Translations under genes and position numbers: made by a program
Part shown: positions 60,924 through 64,000 of the stretch, piece by piece
How the letters are laid out: every line of letters begins with the position of its first letter
Numbering within the stretch: position 1 is the first letter of the stretch
Notes under the pieces: generated by a model
What the model was told of the DNA's origin: nothing
Seen by the model: the letters and a program-made list of their open reading frames with translations, nothing else
Databases searched by the model: none
Source of the DNA: Hordeum vulgare subsp. vulgare
Taxonomy: Eukaryota > Streptophyta > Magnoliopsida > Poales > Poaceae
NCBI RefSeq assembly: GCF_904849725.1
Contig: NC_058520.1
Location: 324,395,186 to 324,459,185, forward strand
Direction of reading: 5' to 3'
Length of the DNA: 64,000 nt

Positions 60924-61868
60924 TTATAGGGAAAGATGGTTTCTCAATATAAGCAGTAGGCACAACTGGGTCAACCTTCTAAATGATAGTTTCATCGTGA
61001 ATTTAATTGGTTCTTCAACTTTTTCCTTAATAGGTGGATGATATTTAAACCATTTCTCTTTAGGGAGATCAACATGAGCAGCAAAGGTTTCACAAAATGA
61101 GGCGGCTATCTCAGAGTCAAGTCCATATTTCGTGCTAAAATCATTGAAATCATCGGTATTCATAAAAGATTTAACACAATCAAACTTAAGTTTTATACAT
61201 GACTCTTTACCTTTGTCGAGTTTCCAATCTTGAGAGTTGCGTCTAATTCTTTCCAAAAGATCCCACCTCAATTCAATAGTCTTCTTCATAAAAGAACCAG
61301 AACAAGAAGTATCAAGCATGATTTGATCATTACGAGAAAGCCGAGCATAAAAATTATGAATAGTAATTTCCCTTGCAAGCTCATGATTGGGGCATGAATA
61401 TAACATTGGCTTCATCCTCCCCCAAGCTAGAGCGATACTTTCTCCTTCATGAGGCCGAAAACTATAGATAAAATTCTGATCACGATGAAGAAGATGCATA
61501 GGATAGAATTTTTGGTGAAACTCTAATTGCAATCGATTCCAATTCCAAGATATTGTATCATCACATAGCCTATGCCATGTCAATGCTTTCTCCCCCAAAG
61601 ATAAAGCAAAAACCTTCTTATTGACTTCATCTCCGGATAAACCCGCAAACTTAAATAATCCACAAACTTCATTCACACATATTAGGTGCATATTTGGATT
61701 TTTTGTTCCATCTCCTTCATAAGGATTAGCTAGCAGTTTCTCTATCATACGTGATTTTTTTTCATAATAAACATTTTCAGTAGGTTCAGCAGGTTGAGGG
61801 ACAACTATTGGTGTTCTCGGTCGAGTTGAAGGAACCCTGGTCAAACCCCTCAAAGGATTACTTTCCAT
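60924..61868 (-). CDS. Element F gag (314 aa, open but truncated by a stop)
   Basis: The minus-strand ATG at 61868 opens MESNPLRGLTRVPSTRPRTP and continues through NPNMHLICVNEVCGLFKFAGLS, SLGEKALTWHRLC and LEFHQKFYPMH, the core of plant Gypsy gag. It stays open for 314 codons and then shifts near 60930, with coding-like text continuing in another frame toward the protease. It lies 106 bp downstream of the LTR, with the PBS between. It is the longest intact retrotransposon frame in the window. Confidence 0.85.
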   Translation of the reverse strand: MESNPLRGLTRVPSTRPRTPIVVPQPAEPTENVYYEKKSRMIEKLLANPYEGDGTKNPNMHLICVNEVCGLFKFAGLSGDEVNKKVFALSLGEKALTWHRLCDDTISWNWNRLQLEFHQKFYPMHLLHRDQNFIYSFRPHEGESIALAWGRMKPMLYSCPNHELAREITIHNFYARLSRNDQIMLDTSCSGSFMKKTIELRWDLLERIRRNSQDWKLDKGKESCIKLKFDCVKSFMNTDDFNDFSTKYGLDSEIAASFCETFAAHVDLPKEKWFKYHPPIKEKVEEPIKFTMKLSFRRLTQLCLLLILRNHLSL

Positions 61869-61944
61869 AATGACAAGTGACAGTAAATATCAACACGTAA
61901 TATAAATTTCCCTTACCAAATTTTGCTTACCAAAGGGGCTTCAC

Positions 61945-61962
61945 TCCCCGGAAAGGGTGCCA
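61945..61962 (-). other. Primer-binding site of element F (degenerate)
   Basis: Minus-strand TGGCACCCTTTCCGGGGA, four mismatches from the PBS of element B, 11 bases from the LTR at 61974. Confidence 0.75.
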
Positions 61963-61973
61963 GAGAAGAGTCT

Positions 61974-62955
61974 TGATGACCCACAAGTATAGGGGACCAA
62001 TCGCAGTCCTTTCGATAAGTAAGAGTGTCAAACCCAACGAGGAGTAGAAGGAAATAACAAGCAGTTTTCAGCAAGGTAATTTTCGTAAGCACTGAAATAG
62101 CGGTAACAAGGTGTTTGATAGCAAGATAATTGTAGCAAGTAACGAATAGCAATAGTAACAATAGGTGCAGCAAGGTAGCCCAATCCTTTTGTGGCAAAGG
62201 ACAGGCCGGAACAGTTTCTTGTAATAGGCAAAGTGTTCTTGAGGGCACATAGGAATTTCATCTAGTCACTTTCGTCATGTCGGGTTAATTCGTGTTCGGT
62301 ACTTTGATAATTTGATATGTGTGTGGACCGATGCTTGGGTGTTGTTCTTACATGAACAAGCCTCCCACTTATGATTAACCCTCCCACAAGCATCCACAAC
62401 TACGAGAAAAGTATTAAGGATAAATTATAACCATAGCATTAAACATATGGAAACAAATCAGCCCCTTACGGAATAGCGCATAAACTGGGGTTTAAGTTTT
62501 TTTCACTCTTGCAACCCACCATCTAATAACTACTCCACAATGCATTCCCCTAGGCCCATATATGGTGAAGTTTTATCTAGTCGACATTCACATAACACCA
62601 CTAAGGGAATCAGAACATTCATATCATCAAAATATCGAGCGAATATCAACTTCACATGATTACTTGCAACATGACTTATCCCGAGGCCTCAAGAACAAAA
62701 GTAACTACTCACAGGTGACAAACATGCTCCCAATCAGAGAGGTATTAAATAGTATATTGGATCTGAACATATGATCTTCCACCAAATAAACCATAACGCA
62801 TCAACTACAAGATGTCATCAACACTACTAGTCACACCCGAGGTACCAATGTGAGGTTTCAGTACAAGATTGAGCACAAGAGATGAACTAAGGTTTTGAGA
62901 GGAGATTGTTTTGTTGACGATGTTGATGAAGATTGGCCTCCCCAAGATGAGAGGG
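61974..62955 (-). mobile_element. 5' LTR of element F, cut by LTR G
   Basis: Starts TGATGACCCACAAG like the 3' LTR at 53384 and follows it closely for 982 bp, then breaks at 62956 into another LTR. The remainder would lie beyond the window. Confidence 0.88.
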
Positions 62956-64000
62956 TGCTACGGCGACAGAAACCTTTCTGTCACCCCTTGAGCTTGCGTT
63001 GGTTTTTCCCTTGAAGAGTAAAGGGCGATGCAACACAGGAGTAGTAAGTATTTACCTCAGTTGAGAACCAAGGTATCAATCCAGTAGGAGAATCGCGTCA
63101 AGTCCAAAGTACCTGCGCAAACACAAACGAGCTTGCGCCCAACGCTATAAAGGGGTTGTCAATCCCTTCAAGATTGATTGCAAAGTGAGATCTAAAGGCG
63201 GAAAGTGCAATGAAGTAAAAAGTGTAAGGCTCAAAATATGGTGTGGAGTAGACCCGGGGGCCATAGTGTTCACTAGAGGCTTCTCTCAAAATAGCAAGTA
63301 TTACGGTGGGTGAACAAATTACTGTCGAGCAATTGATAGAACCGCGCAAAGTCATGACAATATCTAAGGCAATGATCATACATATAGGCATCACGTCTGA
63401 GACAAGTAGACCGATACTTTCTGCATCTACTACTATTACTCCACACATCGACCGCTATCCAGCATGCATCTAGTGTATTGAGTTCATGACGAACAAAGTA
63501 AGGCCTTAAGCAAGATGACATGATGTAGAGGGATAATCTCAAACCAATGATGAAAACCCCATCTTTTTACCCTTGATGGCAACAACACGATACGTGCCTC
63601 GCTACCCCTTCTGTCACTGGGTGAGATCACCGCACAGTATGAACCCAAAACCAAGCACTTCTCCCATTGCAAGAATCATAGATCTAGTTGGCCAAACAAA
63701 ACCCACAACTCGAAGAGAATTACAAGGATATGAAATCATGCATAAGAGAGATCAGAAGAAACTCAAATAAGATTCATAGATAATCTGATCATAAATCCAC
63801 AATTCATCTGATCTCGACAAACACACCGCAAAAGAAGATTACATTGGATAGATCTCCATGAAGATCATGGAGAACTTTCTATTGAAGATCCAAGAGAGAG
63901 AAGAAGCCATCTAGCTACTAGCTATGGACCCGTAGGTCTATGGTGAACTACTCACGCATCATCGGAGAGGTCATGGTGTTGATGAAGAAGCCCTCCGTAT
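62956..64000 (-). mobile_element. LTR G (Gypsy type, runs off the window)
   Basis: It begins on the plus strand with TGCTACGGCGACAG, so on its own strand the LTR ends CGCCGTAGCA. From there to the window end it is the reverse complement of a relative of solo LTR D (compare 48140-49170). GACAGAAA-CC-TTTCTGTC forms a small palindrome near its end. Whether it is a solo LTR or part of a full element cannot be seen. Confidence 0.8.

Overview
The window is repeat-rich nuclear DNA of a large grass genome, most likely Triticeae (wheat, Aegilops, barley or rye). The reasons are two spliced plant genes with small GT-AG introns, intronic Stowaway MITEs, and stacks of nested LTR retrotransposons (Gypsy and Copia) with 1.4-5.4 kb LTRs and 5-bp target-site duplications (TSDs). 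The family assignments rest on my reading of motifs, not on a database search.

Left block (1-12826). A minus-strand Gypsy element (start of gag, leader, PBS and a 5.36-kb LTR, 1-6830) sits inside the 3' part of a plus-strand Copia element (6831-9098). The Copia in turn truncates a minus-strand LINE reverse-transcriptase fragment (9099-9508 plus 12757-12826). The same LINE is split by a three-copy tandem element with Helitron-like ends (9509-12747).

Gene island (14014-23916). Two intact minus-strand genes lie head to tail about 730 bp apart. One is a six-EF-hand, CREC/reticulocalbin-type calcium-binding protein (6 exons, 387 aa as read). The other is a DRG-family GTPase of the metazoan DRG2 type (11 exons, 399 aa as read). 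Their introns hold four Stowaway-like MITEs, microsatellites and a 1.28-kb hAT-like element.

Right block (about 25965-64000). This is one nested stack. The host is a decayed minus-strand chromovirus (A; 25965-28937 and 50578-51675). A non-autonomous Gypsy-like element (B; 28938-50577) split its RT. Inside B lies a complete 13.2-kb element (C; 30704-43932) with 4.9-kb LTRs, a 3.4-kb non-coding interior and TSD GGATC, the architecture described for LARDs such as barley Sukkula. B's 5' LTR also holds a solo LTR (D; 47606-49179). The gag region of A is cut by a Copia element (E; 51676-53383, the rest beyond the window). E is cut by an RT-deleted Gypsy (F; from 53384), and F carries a solo LTR (H; 56975-58432) and another LTR (G; 62956 to the window end).

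How the parts may work together: the gag-bearing Gypsy at the left edge and the gag-less LARD share a similar leader, a Met-tRNA PBS and the PBS-proximal part of the LTR. They look like an autonomous element and a trans-mobilised partner. The Gypsy LTR also carries two tandem tRNA-like modules, each ending in an oligo-T run.
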